From: Lachnospiraceae bacterium
GTDB taxonomy: Bacteria; Bacillota; Clostridia; Lachnospirales; Lachnospiraceae
DNA: 43,598 nucleotides
Assembly: GCA_017551165.1 (NCBI GenBank)
Contig: JAFZMO010000086.1
Span: forward strand, 1 to 43,598
Direction: 5' to 3'
Of this stretch, positions 1 to 8,332 are shown piece by piece (the stretch's first letter is position 1; every line of letters starts with the position of its first letter). Position numbers and translations under genes: made by a program. The notes under the pieces are model-generated. The model did not search any database. It had not been told where the DNA came from and saw only the letters and a list, made by a program, of their open reading frames with translations.

Positions 1-426
1 CTTCGCGCTAAGGTTAACTGCTACGGCGCTGACTCCGTTCCGGAAGGCGTTGCGATCATGTGGAAGGAAAATGTCGACGTTTCCATCACCGGTAACTCGA
101 CCAACCCGACCCGTTTCCAGCATCCGGTTGCAGGTACCTACAAGAAGGAGCGCACCGAGGCAGGTAAGAAGTACTTCTCCGTAGCATCGGGCGGCGGTAC
201 CGGACGTACCCTTCACCCGGACAACATGGCAGCAGGTCCTGCTTCCTACGGTTTCACCGATACGCTTGGTCGTATGCACAGTGACGCTCAGTTCGCAGGC
301 TCCTCTTCCGTTCCGGCTCACGTAGAGATGATGGGTCTGATCGGTATGGGCAACAACCCGATGGTTGGTGCAACGGTTGCTGTTGCAGTTGCAATTGAGG
401 AAGCTGCTACCGCAGGTAACTTCTGA
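1..426 (+). CDS. GGGtGRT family protein, 3' part (5' end outside window)
   Basis: The frame is open from base 1 and stops at 424-426, giving about 141 residues of the C-terminal part. The diagnostic run GGGTGRT, followed by LHPDNMAAGPASYG, matches the protein family named after this motif, whose function is not known to me. The segment is glycine- and alanine-rich, with no visible membrane helix or signal. An internal ATG at 58 is not a credible start because coding continues upstream without a ribosome-binding site. Codon use (AAC, GGT, GTT) looks like that of a well-expressed gene, and a strong intrinsic terminator follows 25 bases after the stop, so this is probably the last gene of its transcript. 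I am sure of the family and unsure of any role. Confidence 0.85.
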   Translation, partial: LRAKVNCYGADSVPEGVAIMWKENVDVSITGNSTNPTRFQHPVAGTYKKERTEAGKKYFSVASGGGTGRTLHPDNMAAGPASYGFTDTLGRMHSDAQFAGSSSVPAHVEMMGLIGMGNNPMVGATVAVAVAIEEAATAGNF

Positions 427-450
427 TCCATTGAGTTGATGCAATAAAAC

Positions 451-482
451 GGAGCGCCGGCACAATGCCGACGCTCCTTTTT
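451..482 (+). terminator. Intrinsic terminator after the GGGtGRT gene
   Basis: The arms GGAGCGCCGGCA and TGCCGACGCTCC pair over 12 positions with one C/A mismatch around a CAA loop, and run into five T residues. It ends plus-strand transcription before the convergent minus-strand gene at 531. Confidence 0.9.
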
Positions 483-530
483 CATACTCAAAACAGTTTC
501 CTTTTGATATTCTTTCGCGATACGAAACTT

Positions 531-965
531 TCATTCCCGGGATTCTCTCACAGTACTCTCATTTTCCGAGCCACGGCGCCTGTGATCGACGATCACGATC
601 ACAATCCCCACTATGAAACATGCGATACTTGCGGTCGCGACGATAATTGCCAGAAGAAATAATGCGATAATGTCAGAAAAATCCGCCGAAAAATATGCGT
701 TGACCAAGATCATTGCCACTGTGAACAAGTCTAAGCCGCACGATACACCAAGCATTGTCGTGGATCTTTTATTGTGAAAAGCAAACCACATGCCGAAGAT
801 AAATGCGATCATCGATATCGCAAACAGCAAAAGCGCAAGATATCCCATCCAATCTGCACTTTTACCGCCCTGATATTCATCATAAACCCAAAGAAGAACG
901 ATGCCGGCAAAGATGAATACTGCGGTCAGGATAAACGCTGTCACCGCTTTTTTCTTCTCACCCAT
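531..965 (-). CDS. Small four-helix membrane protein, unknown function
   Basis: 144 residues. Four hydrophobic segments lie at about residues 8-29, 40-63, 69-90 and 96-127, and the tail is charged (HRRRGSENESTVRESRE). I do not recognise a family. The start at 965 is supported by GAGGAA seven bases upstream. The gene is convergent with the GGGtGRT gene and lies downstream of the beta-helix gene at 1019, separated by 53 bases in which I see no convincing promoter. A copy of the CATTTTCCG word lies in its 3' end at 560-568, coding for Ser-Glu-Asn. It could be an accessory to a transporter or a stress-linked membrane protein; nothing in the sequence decides this. Confidence 0.7.
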   Translation of the reverse strand: MGEKKKAVTAFILTAVFIFAGIVLLWVYDEYQGGKSADWMGYLALLLFAISMIAFIFGMWFAFHNKRSTTMLGVSCGLDLFTVAMILVNAYFSADFSDIIALFLLAIIVATASIACFIVGIVIVIVDHRRRGSENESTVRESRE

Positions 966-1018
966 AACAATTCCTCAATACACGGCTTCAAACCTGTACC
1001 CGTATCGTTACAAAAGAA

Positions 1019-1690
1019 TCAGTCTTCCCACTTCGAAACGATGTTATTCTGCGCCTTGAAGATGCTGTTGGACGGTACAACGCCGCGAACCGAGCTCAAC
1101 GGATATACGTTGGAGTCGTGGCCGATGATCGTACCGGGATTCAAAACGGAACCGCATCCTACTTCAACACGGTCGCCGAGAACCGCTCCGACCTTCTTAC
1201 GGCCGGTCTCGATGCGATCGCCCTCATTGTTGATCACGACAAGCTTCTTGTCGGACTTCACATTCGAGGTGAGCGATGCAGCACCCATGTGAGCCTTGAA
1301 GCCGAGGATGGAGTCGCCTACATAGTTATAGTGCGGTACCTGAACCTTATCAAACAGAATAACGTTCTTAAGCTCCGTCGAGTTACCTACGACTGCGCCG
1401 TCACCGACAAGTGCGTTGCCACGTACGAATGCACACTGGCGAACCTCGGTGCCCTTACCGATGATACAAGGGCCGGTGATAGAAGCAGTCTTCGCTACCT
1501 TCGCGTCCTTCGCGATCCAAACATCCTCTGCCGGATGATCATACTCGTCAAGGGAGAGCGTTGCACCGATCGCAAGGATCGTGTCCTTGATCTTGTCAAG
1601 AGCCTCCCAAGGGTAGGTGCAGCCCTCGAGCATCTCGCGTGCAAGGGTCGGATACGGTGCCTCAAACAAAGCTTTGATCGTAATGTCCAT
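1019..1690 (-). CDS. Left-handed beta-helix (hexapeptide-repeat) protein, GlmU/GlgC C-terminal-like
   Basis: 223 residues from the ATG at 1690, which has GGAGG eight bases upstream; a longer frame reaching 1726 lacks a ribosome-binding site. From about residue 55 the protein shows imperfect hexapeptide repeats (IAKDAKVAKTASITGPCIIGKG, ALVGDGAVVGNSTEL, KVGAVLGDRVEVGCGSVLNPGTIIG), the pattern of a left-handed parallel beta-helix. The helix resembles the C-terminal half of GlmU-type UDP-N-acetylglucosamine pyrophosphorylases, but the N-terminal nucleotidyltransferase domain is absent and only about 50 helical residues precede the repeats. Such stand-alone proteins are often labelled sugar-phosphate nucleotidyl- or acyltransferases; the substrate is not inferable. 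The gene lies downstream of serS, behind a hairpin that probably terminates serS. Confidence 0.75.
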   Translation of the reverse strand: MDITIKALFEAPYPTLAREMLEGCTYPWEALDKIKDTILAIGATLSLDEYDHPAEDVWIAKDAKVAKTASITGPCIIGKGTEVRQCAFVRGNALVGDGAVVGNSTELKNVILFDKVQVPHYNYVGDSILGFKAHMGAASLTSNVKSDKKLVVINNEGDRIETGRKKVGAVLGDRVEVGCGSVLNPGTIIGHDSNVYPLSSVRGVVPSNSIFKAQNNIVSKWED

Positions 1691-1754
1691 AGTAATTATC
1701 CTCCGTTGTGTTTTGTGCGCCTGCATCGTTCAACGAACGTTGCAATTCGGCGCT

Positions 1755-1790
1755 TTATAAAACGCGCGCTACAGAAAGCTCTGCAGCGCG
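1755..1790 (-). terminator. Probable terminator after serS
   Basis: On the minus strand CGCGCT-G-CAG and CTG-T-AGCGCG form a stem around AGCTTT, followed by CGTTTTATAA. The T tract is modest, so readthrough into the beta-helix gene is possible. Confidence 0.6.
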
Positions 1791-1803
1791 GCGAATTCAT
1801 ATA

Positions 1804-3087
1804 TTACTCCGTGATCTTCTCCTGACCACCCATGTAAGGACGCAATGCCTCAGGAATACGAATGGAACCATCCGCCTGAAGGTTGTTCTCAAGGAACGCG
1901 ATCAGCATGCGCGGAGGTGCAACCACGGTATTGTTCAAGGTGTGCGCAAAATACTTGTTGCCGTTCTCGCCGACAACGCGGATCTTCAAGCGTCTTGCCT
2001 GTGCGTCACCGAGGTTCGAGCAGCTGCCCACCTCAAAGTACTTTTTCTGACGAGGAGACCATGCCTCAACGTCACAGCTCTTCACCTTGAGGTCTGCAAG
2101 GTCGCCCGAGCAGCACTCAAGCGTACGAACCGGAATGTCGAGCGTGCGGAAGAAATCAACTGTGTTCTTCCACAGTTTCTCATACCACATCATGCTGTCC
2201 TCAGGCTTGCAGACAACGATCATCTCCTGCTTCTCGAACTGATGGATGCGGTATACGCCGCGCTCCTCGATGCCGTGCGCGCCCTTCTCCTTGCGGAAGC
2301 AAGGCGAATAGCTCGTGAGCGTGTAAGGAAGCTCCGACTCCTGAAGGATCTGGTCGATGAAGCTGCCGATCATCGAGTGCTCGCTGGTACCGATCAGGTA
2401 CAGGTCCTCGCCCTCGATCTTGTACATCATGCTGTCCATCTCGGCGAAGCTCATAACACCCGTGACAACGTCACTGCGGATCATGAACGGCGGTACATAG
2501 TACGTGAAACCGCGACCGATCATAAAGTCACGCGCATAGGAAAGCACTGCGCTGTGAAGCCTTGCGATATCGCCCTTGAGGTAGTAGAAACCGTTGCCGG
2601 CAACGCGTCTTGCAGCGTCGAGGTCGATGCCGTGCAGACGCTCCATGATCTCGGTGTGATACGGGATCTCGAAATCCGGAACAACGGGCTCGCCGAAGCG
2701 CTCATTTTCCACATTTTCCGAATCGTCCTTGCCGATCGGCACGGAAGCGTCGATGATGTTCGGGATGACCATCATGCGCTTGCGGATCTCCTCCGCGTAC
2801 TCGGTCTCCTTCACCTCAAGCTCTGCAAGGTGCTCCGAGAACTCGTTCACCTGCTTCTTGAGTGCTTCCGCCTCCTCGCGCTGTCCCTTCGCCATCAGGC
2901 CGCCGATCTGCTTGCTGATGGTGTTGCGCTTGCTGCGAAGATCGTCCGCTTCCTGCTTGGCAGCACGGCTCTTCGCGTCCAGTTCGATCACTTCGTCGAC
3001 AAGGGGAAGCTTCTGATCCTGGAATTTGTTTCTGATGTTCTGCTTTACGATCTCGGGATTCTCCCGAACAAACTTAAGATCCAGCAT
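1804..3087 (-). CDS. serS: Seryl-tRNA synthetase
   Basis: 427 residues, normal length. It charges tRNA-Ser in the cytoplasm. The N-terminal tRNA-binding arm is a long coiled coil (about residues 30-110, rich in E, K, R). The class II catalytic core follows, with motif 2 around SPCFRKEKGAHGIEERGVYRIHQFEKQEM and motif 3 around NNTVVAPPRMLIAFLENN. The motif 2 loop (KEKGAHGIEERG) and the stretch DVEAWSPRQKKYFEVGSCSNLGDAQARRLKIR differ from the common bacterial form (usually SEAGSAGRDTRG and DLEVWLPGQ), suggesting the divergent SerRS type seen in some Clostridia. The start is preceded by AGAAGG. The 52-base gap to the upstream gene holds no T-box. Two GGAAAAT words overlap residues Glu-Asn-Val-Glu-Asn. 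Confidence 0.95.
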   Translation of the reverse strand: MLDLKFVRENPEIVKQNIRNKFQDQKLPLVDEVIELDAKSRAAKQEADDLRSKRNTISKQIGGLMAKGQREEAEALKKQVNEFSEHLAELEVKETEYAEEIRKRMMVIPNIIDASVPIGKDDSENVENERFGEPVVPDFEIPYHTEIMERLHGIDLDAARRVAGNGFYYLKGDIARLHSAVLSYARDFMIGRGFTYYVPPFMIRSDVVTGVMSFAEMDSMMYKIEGEDLYLIGTSEHSMIGSFIDQILQESELPYTLTSYSPCFRKEKGAHGIEERGVYRIHQFEKQEMIVVCKPEDSMMWYEKLWKNTVDFFRTLDIPVRTLECCSGDLADLKVKSCDVEAWSPRQKKYFEVGSCSNLGDAQARRLKIRVVGENGNKYFAHTLNNTVVAPPRMLIAFLENNLQADGSIRIPEALRPYMGGQEKITE

Positions 3088-3139
3088 GGTATGCCTTCTT
3101 TCCTGCGCTCTCGCGCGTTATTTCATTATGTTGCCGCGC

Positions 3140-4189
3140 TTACTGCAGCGGCGTCTGCGTTCCGCCCATGACGCCCTCGTACTTGCTCAACAGCTCGTCG
3201 ATGTCCTCCTGTGTGTTCAGCACCTGACTGAATGCGAAGGAGTACTTCTTGCCCTTGGACTCCATATAACGGTACGCGATCATGAACGTCGTCTCGTCGA
3301 AGTTCGTGAGGTACTTCTCGTTGATGCGGCGGATCGCCTGGTCGATCGTGAGATCGCCGTCGCTGCATACGTCGGAAAATACGGTGTTGAACGCATCGTA
3401 CACAATGCGCTCCTGCATCGCGAAGTCCGAGGAGATGTTCTGCTGCTGGAATGCATACAGATACACCTTCAACCACGGGTTCATCGATGCGTACCACGCG
3501 TATACCGTGTCATACTTCTGATTCATATAACAGATCTCACGCGCCCATCCGGACGAGAGATACGAGGCATCGACGATGCGCTTGATCTCGCGGTCGGTGA
3601 GGTAGAGATTGTATTTGTCACTGAACTTCTTGACGATCTTCGTGCGCTTCTTCTCCGCAGACGGAAGTCCGTAGGAGTTCGGCTTCTGATTGTTGTAGAT
3701 GCCGGAGTAATTGATCGCGTTGTTGTAGGCGTTCGTCATGTTGCGCGCCTGATCCTGGTATGACGGCGCGTTCGTGCCTGCCTGCGGTCTGGTCATGTAG
3801 CCCGTCATGTAAGGCTGACCCGCAACTCCGCCCGGGCGGGAATAGTTGGTCGCAGCATTCGGGTTCATTCCGGTGCGATAGTTATTCACGCTGCTTCCCA
3901 GAGGGGAATAGCCCGAAGCACCGCCGGTGTTCGCGCCGCGATACACATTGTTCTGTCGGTTGCTGTACATATTCCTGTTTTTACTCTCTATCTCGTCTTT
4001 CTTTGAACTCTGCGCAACGATCCAAAGGATCAGCGCAATTGGCAAAAGCCCGGTCGCCGCAAGGAAGATAACCGCAAGTAATTTGCCGCCGCCACCGCTT
4101 TGATTGCGTCTGCGGTTGTTTACGTTACCTTTCTTCAGCACCGCGGACAATATCATAAAGAAAATGATAATTCCAAATACCGATGACAT
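3140..4189 (-). CDS. Membrane-anchored protein with long low-complexity linker, unknown function
   Basis: 349 residues from the ATG at 4189 (GGAGG five bases upstream; an ATG four codons earlier lacks one). It has a short N-terminal hydrophobic segment (about residues 4-17), a basic stretch with GGGG, a second membrane segment (about 38-59, LLAVIFLAATGLLPIALILWIVA), then about 110 residues rich in Asn, Gly, Tyr, Ser and Pro. The C-terminal 150 residues are a charged, apparently helical domain (KYNLYLTDREIKRIVDAS...). I do not recognise the family. Its own promoter lies at 4233-4261, and serS follows 52 bases downstream, so the two are probably co-transcribed. The linker resembles cell-surface or division-site spacers, but that is only an analogy. 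Confidence 0.7.
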   Translation of the reverse strand: MSSVFGIIIFFMILSAVLKKGNVNNRRRNQSGGGGKLLAVIFLAATGLLPIALILWIVAQSSKKDEIESKNRNMYSNRQNNVYRGANTGGASGYSPLGSSVNNYRTGMNPNAATNYSRPGGVAGQPYMTGYMTRPQAGTNAPSYQDQARNMTNAYNNAINYSGIYNNQKPNSYGLPSAEKKRTKIVKKFSDKYNLYLTDREIKRIVDASYLSSGWAREICYMNQKYDTVYAWYASMNPWLKVYLYAFQQQNISSDFAMQERIVYDAFNTVFSDVCSDGDLTIDQAIRRINEKYLTNFDETTFMIAYRYMESKGKKYSFAFSQVLNTQEDIDELLSKYEGVMGGTQTPLQ

Positions 4190-4232
4190 TAAAACCTCCA
4201 CACAGCATAATGCCGAGAAAAATCTTCAAATT

Positions 4233-4261
4233 ATTATACTATAACTCGCGCCGTTTCGCAA
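4233..4261 (-). promoter_or_regulatory. Sigma-A promoter upstream of the 349-residue gene and serS
   Basis: On the minus strand TTGCGA, 17 bases, TATAAT. The -10 is at 4233-4238 and the -35 at 4256-4261, leaving a leader of about 35 bases. Confidence 0.8.
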
Positions 4262-4303
4262 CATTCGCGCGCAAATTCCGTTCGGGAACCTCCATGAACA
4301 TGT

Positions 4304-5080
4304 TCAGTCGTTATTTCCCTCCACAAGTTCGCGGTACGACATCGTGCCGCCGAACAGATCGAGTGCGCTTCCCACCGTATAGTCCAGCCGTCCCTTGCTG
4401 AGCTCGCGGAACGTCTCGATCGCCGCCCACGTGTGCAGTCCGCCCGCGTACGTCACAGGGTTTCCGTCATAGTCCGCGATCATCGACACAAGGTCCGCCT
4501 CCATGCCGTTGCGTTTGCCCTCGGAGTCCACGCCGTGGATGAGGAATTCCGCGCAGAACGGCTCCAGCATCTTGAGAAGCTCCGGTGTCACCGCAAGCTT
4601 CGTAAAATGTTGCCACCGGTCCGTCACGACCACATAACTGTCGTACTGCCTGCGGCAGCTGAGGTCGATCACGATATGCTCTCGTCCGACCGTGTCCGCG
4701 AGCTTGAACAGCCGGTCGGTACAAAACTCTCCGTCCTTGAACAAATACGTTGTTACGATGACATGTGAAGCACCCTTCTCGAGGAACATGGGGGCATTTT
4801 TCGCGGTGACACCACCGCCGATCTGAAGACCGCCGGGATACGCCGCGAGCGCCTGAAGTCCCTGCTCGAGCGTCTGTTCATAGTACGGAGTGTCCTTCTT
4901 GTTGAGGAGGATCACATGACCGCCCGTAAGGCCGTCCCTGCGATACATGTCGGCATAGTAAGCGGCCGTCCGGTCCGAGACAAAATTCTCGTCCGCACGG
5001 TTGCCGGCGTCCTGCAGGCTTCCACCCACGATCTGCTTGACTCGTCCGTTGTGAATGTCGATGCAAGGTCTGAATTTCAT
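4304..5080 (-). CDS. hisA: Phosphoribosylformimino-AICAR-P isomerase, eukaryotic-type HisA
   Basis: 258 residues. The fourth step of histidine synthesis: it isomerises ProFAR to PRFAR. The N-terminus MKFRPCIDIHNGRVKQIVGGSL, the phosphate loops LQIGGGVTAKNA and VTYAGGLHTWAAIE, and the insert around RRQYDSYVVVTDRWQHFT match the fungal/plant HIS6-like form rather than the usual bacterial HisA. The TIM-barrel acid Asp in CIDIHNG is present. No other his gene is nearby: it is the last gene of the nnr - corC-like - rlmH operon, 20 bases after rlmH, with its own strong GGGGAG ribosome-binding site. Either the pathway is scattered in this organism or a second, standard HisA exists elsewhere. Confidence 0.88.
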   Translation of the reverse strand: MKFRPCIDIHNGRVKQIVGGSLQDAGNRADENFVSDRTAAYYADMYRRDGLTGGHVILLNKKDTPYYEQTLEQGLQALAAYPGGLQIGGGVTAKNAPMFLEKGASHVIVTTYLFKDGEFCTDRLFKLADTVGREHIVIDLSCRRQYDSYVVVTDRWQHFTKLAVTPELLKMLEPFCAEFLIHGVDSEGKRNGMEADLVSMIADYDGNPVTYAGGLHTWAAIETFRELSKGRLDYTVGSALDLFGGTMSYRELVEGNND

Positions 5081-5100
5081 GGTCTCCCCTAACTTTCACT

Positions 5101-5580
5101 CTACTTGTGATACGGCTCCCCCGAACGGATCCGGAACGCCCGGTAGATCTGCTCGAGAAGGATCACGCGCATCAACTGATGCGGGAACGTCATTTTCGAA
5201 AAACTGAGCTTGTAATCGCAGGCAGCGAGCACGTCCTTCGACAGTCCGAGCGAACCTCCGATCACGAACCGGATGTTGCTCTCGCCTCCCACAAACAGCT
5301 CCTCAAACTTGTTTGCGAACTCGACGGAGGAAAGGCTCTTTCCGTCGATCGCAAGCGCGATATTGTAGGCGTCTGACTTCCACACCTTAAGAAGCCGCTC
5401 TCCTTCGATCTGCAGGATCTTCTGCTCCTCGGCCGCCGAGGCGCCGTCCGGCGTCTTCTCGTCCGCGACCTCGAAGATCTGCAGGTCCGCATATTTCGAT
5501 AATCTCTTGGAATACTCCGCGATCGCGTCCTTTAGGTACGACTCGCGCACCTTGCCGACGCAAAGGATGGTTATCTTCAT
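5101..5580 (-). CDS. rlmH: 23S rRNA (pseudouridine1915-N3)-methyltransferase RlmH
   Basis: 159 residues, exactly the usual size. It methylates pseudouridine 1915 in helix 69 of 23S rRNA in assembled 70S ribosomes, using S-adenosylmethionine. The SPOUT-fold signatures are visible: FVIGGSLGLSKDV for the cofactor knot, then KMTFPHQLMRVILLEQIYRAFRI, and the conserved C-terminal GEPYHK. The start at 5580 follows the corC-like stop by three bases, so the two are probably translationally coupled. It is mid-operon between the corC-like gene and hisA. Confidence 0.96.
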   Translation of the reverse strand: MKITILCVGKVRESYLKDAIAEYSKRLSKYADLQIFEVADEKTPDGASAAEEQKILQIEGERLLKVWKSDAYNIALAIDGKSLSSVEFANKFEELFVGGESNIRFVIGGSLGLSKDVLAACDYKLSFSKMTFPHQLMRVILLEQIYRAFRIRSGEPYHK

Positions 5581-5583
5581 GGA

Positions 5584-6456
5584 TCATTCCTCATCATCCG
5601 ACGACTCGTTATCCGACTGCGGCTCCGCACGGTGCACAGCAACGCTTGCGATACAGCGGTTCTCGCAGCTCAGGATTCGGAAAATCCAGTCCCGGTAGCG
5701 GATCTCGCCCTGCTCATCGTCCTCGGGGATGTGTCCGAGGCACGAGACCAGAATACCGTTCAGCGTCTCGAAATTCTCCTCGTCCTCCTCGCGGATCTCA
5801 ATGTCGATCAGCTCCTTGAGCTCCTCGATCGGAATGCTGCCGGACACGATCAGCTCGTCGCCGGACTGTCTCGCCTCATCGTCCTCCACGTCGTACTCGT
5901 CAAGGATGTCGCCGACGATCTCCTCGAGGATGTCCTCCATCGCGACGATGCCTGCCGTCTGACCGTACTCGTCGATCACGATCGCCATGTGGATCTTCTT
6001 GGACTGCATCTCGCCGAACAAAGCGTCGATCGGCATCGTCTCGGGCACGTTGAAGGGCTCGCGCGCCACCTTCGTGAGCGGGCTCTTCGGATCTCCCTCG
6101 AGATACTCGATGATCACGTCCTTTAGGTACAGGATACCGACGATATCGTCGAGATTTTCCTTGTAGAGCGGATATCTCGAGTAGTTCGAGTGCAGCATGC
6201 AATGAAGCACGTGCTCGAGCGTGTCCTCTGTGGAAAATGCTTCGATCTTCACGCGGTTGGTCATGATGTCCTTGGCCTGCGTCTCGGAAAATTCCATGAT
6301 ATTGGAGATCATCTCCGCCTCATCTTCCTCGATCGCTCCCTGATCCTTGTAATCGTTGACCAGCGTCAAGATTTCTTCGTCACAGTCGTCTTCGTTTCTT
6401 CTTCCCCACCAGTTGCGCAGCAATCTGGCGAGGCCTCGTTTGCCGGGTTCCCCCAT
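5584..6456 (-). CDS. CorC/HlyC-family CBS-domain protein (no DUF21 membrane domain)
   Basis: 290 residues. It has two CBS domains (about residues 60-120 and 125-185, with DIMTNRVKIEAFSTEDT and RYPLYKENLDDIVGILYLKD) followed by a CorC_HlyC domain (about 200-285, with LNGILVSCLGHIPEDDEQGEIRYRDWIFRIL). The membrane-spanning DUF21 region of full-length family members is absent, so it is the short cytosolic CorC-like form, linked in the family to magnesium/cobalt efflux control; that role is inferred. The tail is acidic (NESSDDEE). The ribosome-binding site AAGGAACGG is somewhat distant. It overlaps no neighbour and sits 33 bases after nnr. Three GGAAAAT words fall within the gene. Confidence 0.85.
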   Translation of the reverse strand: MGEPGKRGLARLLRNWWGRRNEDDCDEEILTLVNDYKDQGAIEEDEAEMISNIMEFSETQAKDIMTNRVKIEAFSTEDTLEHVLHCMLHSNYSRYPLYKENLDDIVGILYLKDVIIEYLEGDPKSPLTKVAREPFNVPETMPIDALFGEMQSKKIHMAIVIDEYGQTAGIVAMEDILEEIVGDILDEYDVEDDEARQSGDELIVSGSIPIEELKELIDIEIREEDEENFETLNGILVSCLGHIPEDDEQGEIRYRDWIFRILSCENRCIASVAVHRAEPQSDNESSDDEE

Positions 6457-6489
6457 GTTTTCTTATTTCCGTTCCTTTCTCATACGCGC

Positions 6490-8175
6490 TTATTCCGCTG
6501 TTCCTGCCCTTTGGATCGCATCCGGGATCGCATCGATGATGTCTCCCGCCTTCATACTAGCACGGCCGAACAATTCTGCCGCTATATCGCCGGCCAGCCC
6601 GTGCAGGGCAACCGCCTGCGATGCACACTGGTCCAGTCTCCGATACCCGCTGCAGGCGTCGATCGCTATCGCACCGCAGATCCCTGCGAGCACATCGCCG
6701 CTTCCCGCGGTTCCCATACCGTCGTTGCCGGTCTCATTGAAATAGGCAGCCTGATTCCCAACAACGATCGTGGTCGCATCCTTCATCACAAGGACACAGT
6801 CCCTGCGATCCCGATACTTCTCCGCCTCGCGCCAGCGATTCACTACCGTGAGCCGGTTAACCGTCGGACCGGAAATGTCCGTGTTGAGAAGTCTCGCTAA
6901 CTCCATCGGATGCGGCGTTAAGATGCACTGTTCTCCGATGAGCTCGAGGAGCTCATCGATCCTCGCGAACACTTCCGTCTCCCGAAGCTGCGATGCAAGA
7001 AGATTGATCGCATCCGCATCGAGAACGTGAACCATCGGCTTTAATTTCAAAACACTGCACAACAATTCAAAAGCCACGCGGTCCTTGCCAAGCCCCGGCC
7101 CCACGACTGCTACATTGTATCCCGAAGCCTGACTCTGCGGATCCGCAAGCCAATCCTCGCGTGTGCACTGGATTGCCTCCGGAAGCTCGTGCAGCAGCTC
7201 CGTGAGAACCTTCTGTGTGCTTACCACCTTCACCATGCCCGCTCCGCTCCGGAAGCACGCTTTCGCAGCGAGAATTGCCGCGCCGGGCGTAGCGTCCGAG
7301 CCTGCGATGATCAGGACCTTGCCGAACGTTCCCTTGTGACCGGACGGCTCGCGCCGTTTCATTTTCCAAGGGGTCGACATGACACAGCCGTATGCGTTCT
7401 GAAGCACGTTTGCAGGGATCCCGATGTCGGCCAGGATCCGCTTTCCGCAGTACTCGCGGCCCGGATAGAACACCTGCCCTGTCTTCACGCCGATAAAAGT
7501 CACCGTTATGTCGGCGCGCACCGCTTCCCCGCAGACCTCGCCGGTCAGTGCATCGATCCCGGAAGGGATATCGACGGACACGACTTTCGCGTGTTCATGG
7601 CCATGCATCACTGCGGTTTTGGTATATGCGTTGAGGGACTCGATCGTGTTCCGGATCACCCCGGTCACGTTGCGGTTTAAGCCGATGCCGAACAATCCGT
7701 CAACGATGTAATCAAACTGTCTCCACTCGATCTGCGGCGATAAGGTCGCTATCTTGATCGTTCCGAGCTTCTCGTCATACTGCCGCGCGATCGTGTATTC
7801 CACCAGCCAGTTGCGCTGGTCATTATAGGCGTTGTAATCCGAATCCATACGGTTTCCCTGGGGACGCTGTCTTCCGGAAAATACTCCCATGCCGTTGTCA
7901 AACTCGTACACCGTGATGTTGTACCCTCTCCGTACCAGCAAGCGGCCCGTCGCCAGCGCATCGGCGCCGTTGTTGCCTCTTCCCGCGAGGATCGCAACCT
8001 GCATATCCCCGGGTGCTCTCTCGCCCGCGTCCTCGCAGACGGCGTTCGCTACCGCAAGCGCTGCATTCTCCATCAAAAGCACCTGCGGAATGGATGAGAT
8101 ACGCATCGCCTCCGACTCCGCATCGCGAATCAATTTCGGTGTATAGATCAAACTGTTTTCACGGTCTTGACTCAT
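6490..8175 (-). CDS. nnr: Bifunctional NAD(P)H-hydrate epimerase / ADP-dependent NAD(P)H-hydrate dehydratase
   Basis: 561 residues from the ATG at 8175 (GGAGG five bases upstream); a frame extending to 8217 has no better site. It repairs damaged NADH/NADPH hydrates. The N-terminal YjeF-like epimerase domain (about residues 1-235) shows ILAGRGNNGADALATGRLL and DGLFGIGLNR. The C-terminal ribokinase-like dehydratase domain (about 255-555) shows GTFGKVLIIAGSDATPGAAILAAKACFRSGAGMVKV and the nucleotide-binding NDGMGTAGSGDVLAGICGAI. A roughly 35-residue insert (SGRQRPQGNRMDSDYNAYNDQR...) lies in the epimerase half. It is the first gene of the operon to hisA, with a good promoter at 8234-8263. Confidence 0.95.
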   Translation of the reverse strand: MSQDRENSLIYTPKLIRDAESEAMRISSIPQVLLMENAALAVANAVCEDAGERAPGDMQVAILAGRGNNGADALATGRLLVRRGYNITVYEFDNGMGVFSGRQRPQGNRMDSDYNAYNDQRNWLVEYTIARQYDEKLGTIKIATLSPQIEWRQFDYIVDGLFGIGLNRNVTGVIRNTIESLNAYTKTAVMHGHEHAKVVSVDIPSGIDALTGEVCGEAVRADITVTFIGVKTGQVFYPGREYCGKRILADIGIPANVLQNAYGCVMSTPWKMKRREPSGHKGTFGKVLIIAGSDATPGAAILAAKACFRSGAGMVKVVSTQKVLTELLHELPEAIQCTREDWLADPQSQASGYNVAVVGPGLGKDRVAFELLCSVLKLKPMVHVLDADAINLLASQLRETEVFARIDELLELIGEQCILTPHPMELARLLNTDISGPTVNRLTVVNRWREAEKYRDRRDCVLVMKDATTIVVGNQAAYFNETGNDGMGTAGSGDVLAGICGAIAIDACSGYRRLDQCASQAVALHGLAGDIAAELFGRASMKAGDIIDAIPDAIQRAGTAE

Positions 8176-8233
8176 GAAATCCTCCGTATAAGGCGTATTT
8201 TTATCGCCTCCGAACAATTCCGCACACGTAGTA

Positions 8234-8263
8234 ATTATACTTCAACCGCCGTCTTCTTGTCAA
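8234..8263 (-). promoter_or_regulatory. Sigma-A promoter of the nnr - corC-like - rlmH - hisA operon
   Basis: On the minus strand TTGACA, 18 bases, TATAAT. The -35 is at 8258-8263 and the -10 at 8234-8239. It is back to back with the ABC-F promoter. Confidence 0.85.
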
Positions 8264-8273
8264 TGTAAACGGC

Positions 8274-8302
8274 TTGCATTTTCCGCGGTTTCATTGTATA
8301 GT
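8274..8302 (+). promoter_or_regulatory. Sigma-A promoter of the ABC-F gene, overlapping a CATTTTCCG word
   Basis: TTGCAT at 8274-8279, 17 bases, TATAGT at 8297-8302. The word CATTTTCCG (8277-8285) covers the end of the -35 and the start of the spacer. The leader is only about 24 bases, leaving no room for an attenuator. Confidence 0.8.
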
Positions 8303-8332
8303 TATGGCATTGTCTTACGCGTGAGGTTTCCC

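Noticed and set aside
1708-3171. Long open frame on the plus strand antisense to serS
   Set aside because: It has no ribosome-binding site or family resemblance, and mirrors the codon periodicity of serS; the Arg/Leu/Val-rich product is typical of a shadow frame.
8294-8332. Upstream TTG start for the ABC-F gene
   Set aside because: It falls at the -10 box of the gene's own promoter; the ATG at 8333 has a ribosome-binding site and matches the family N-terminus.
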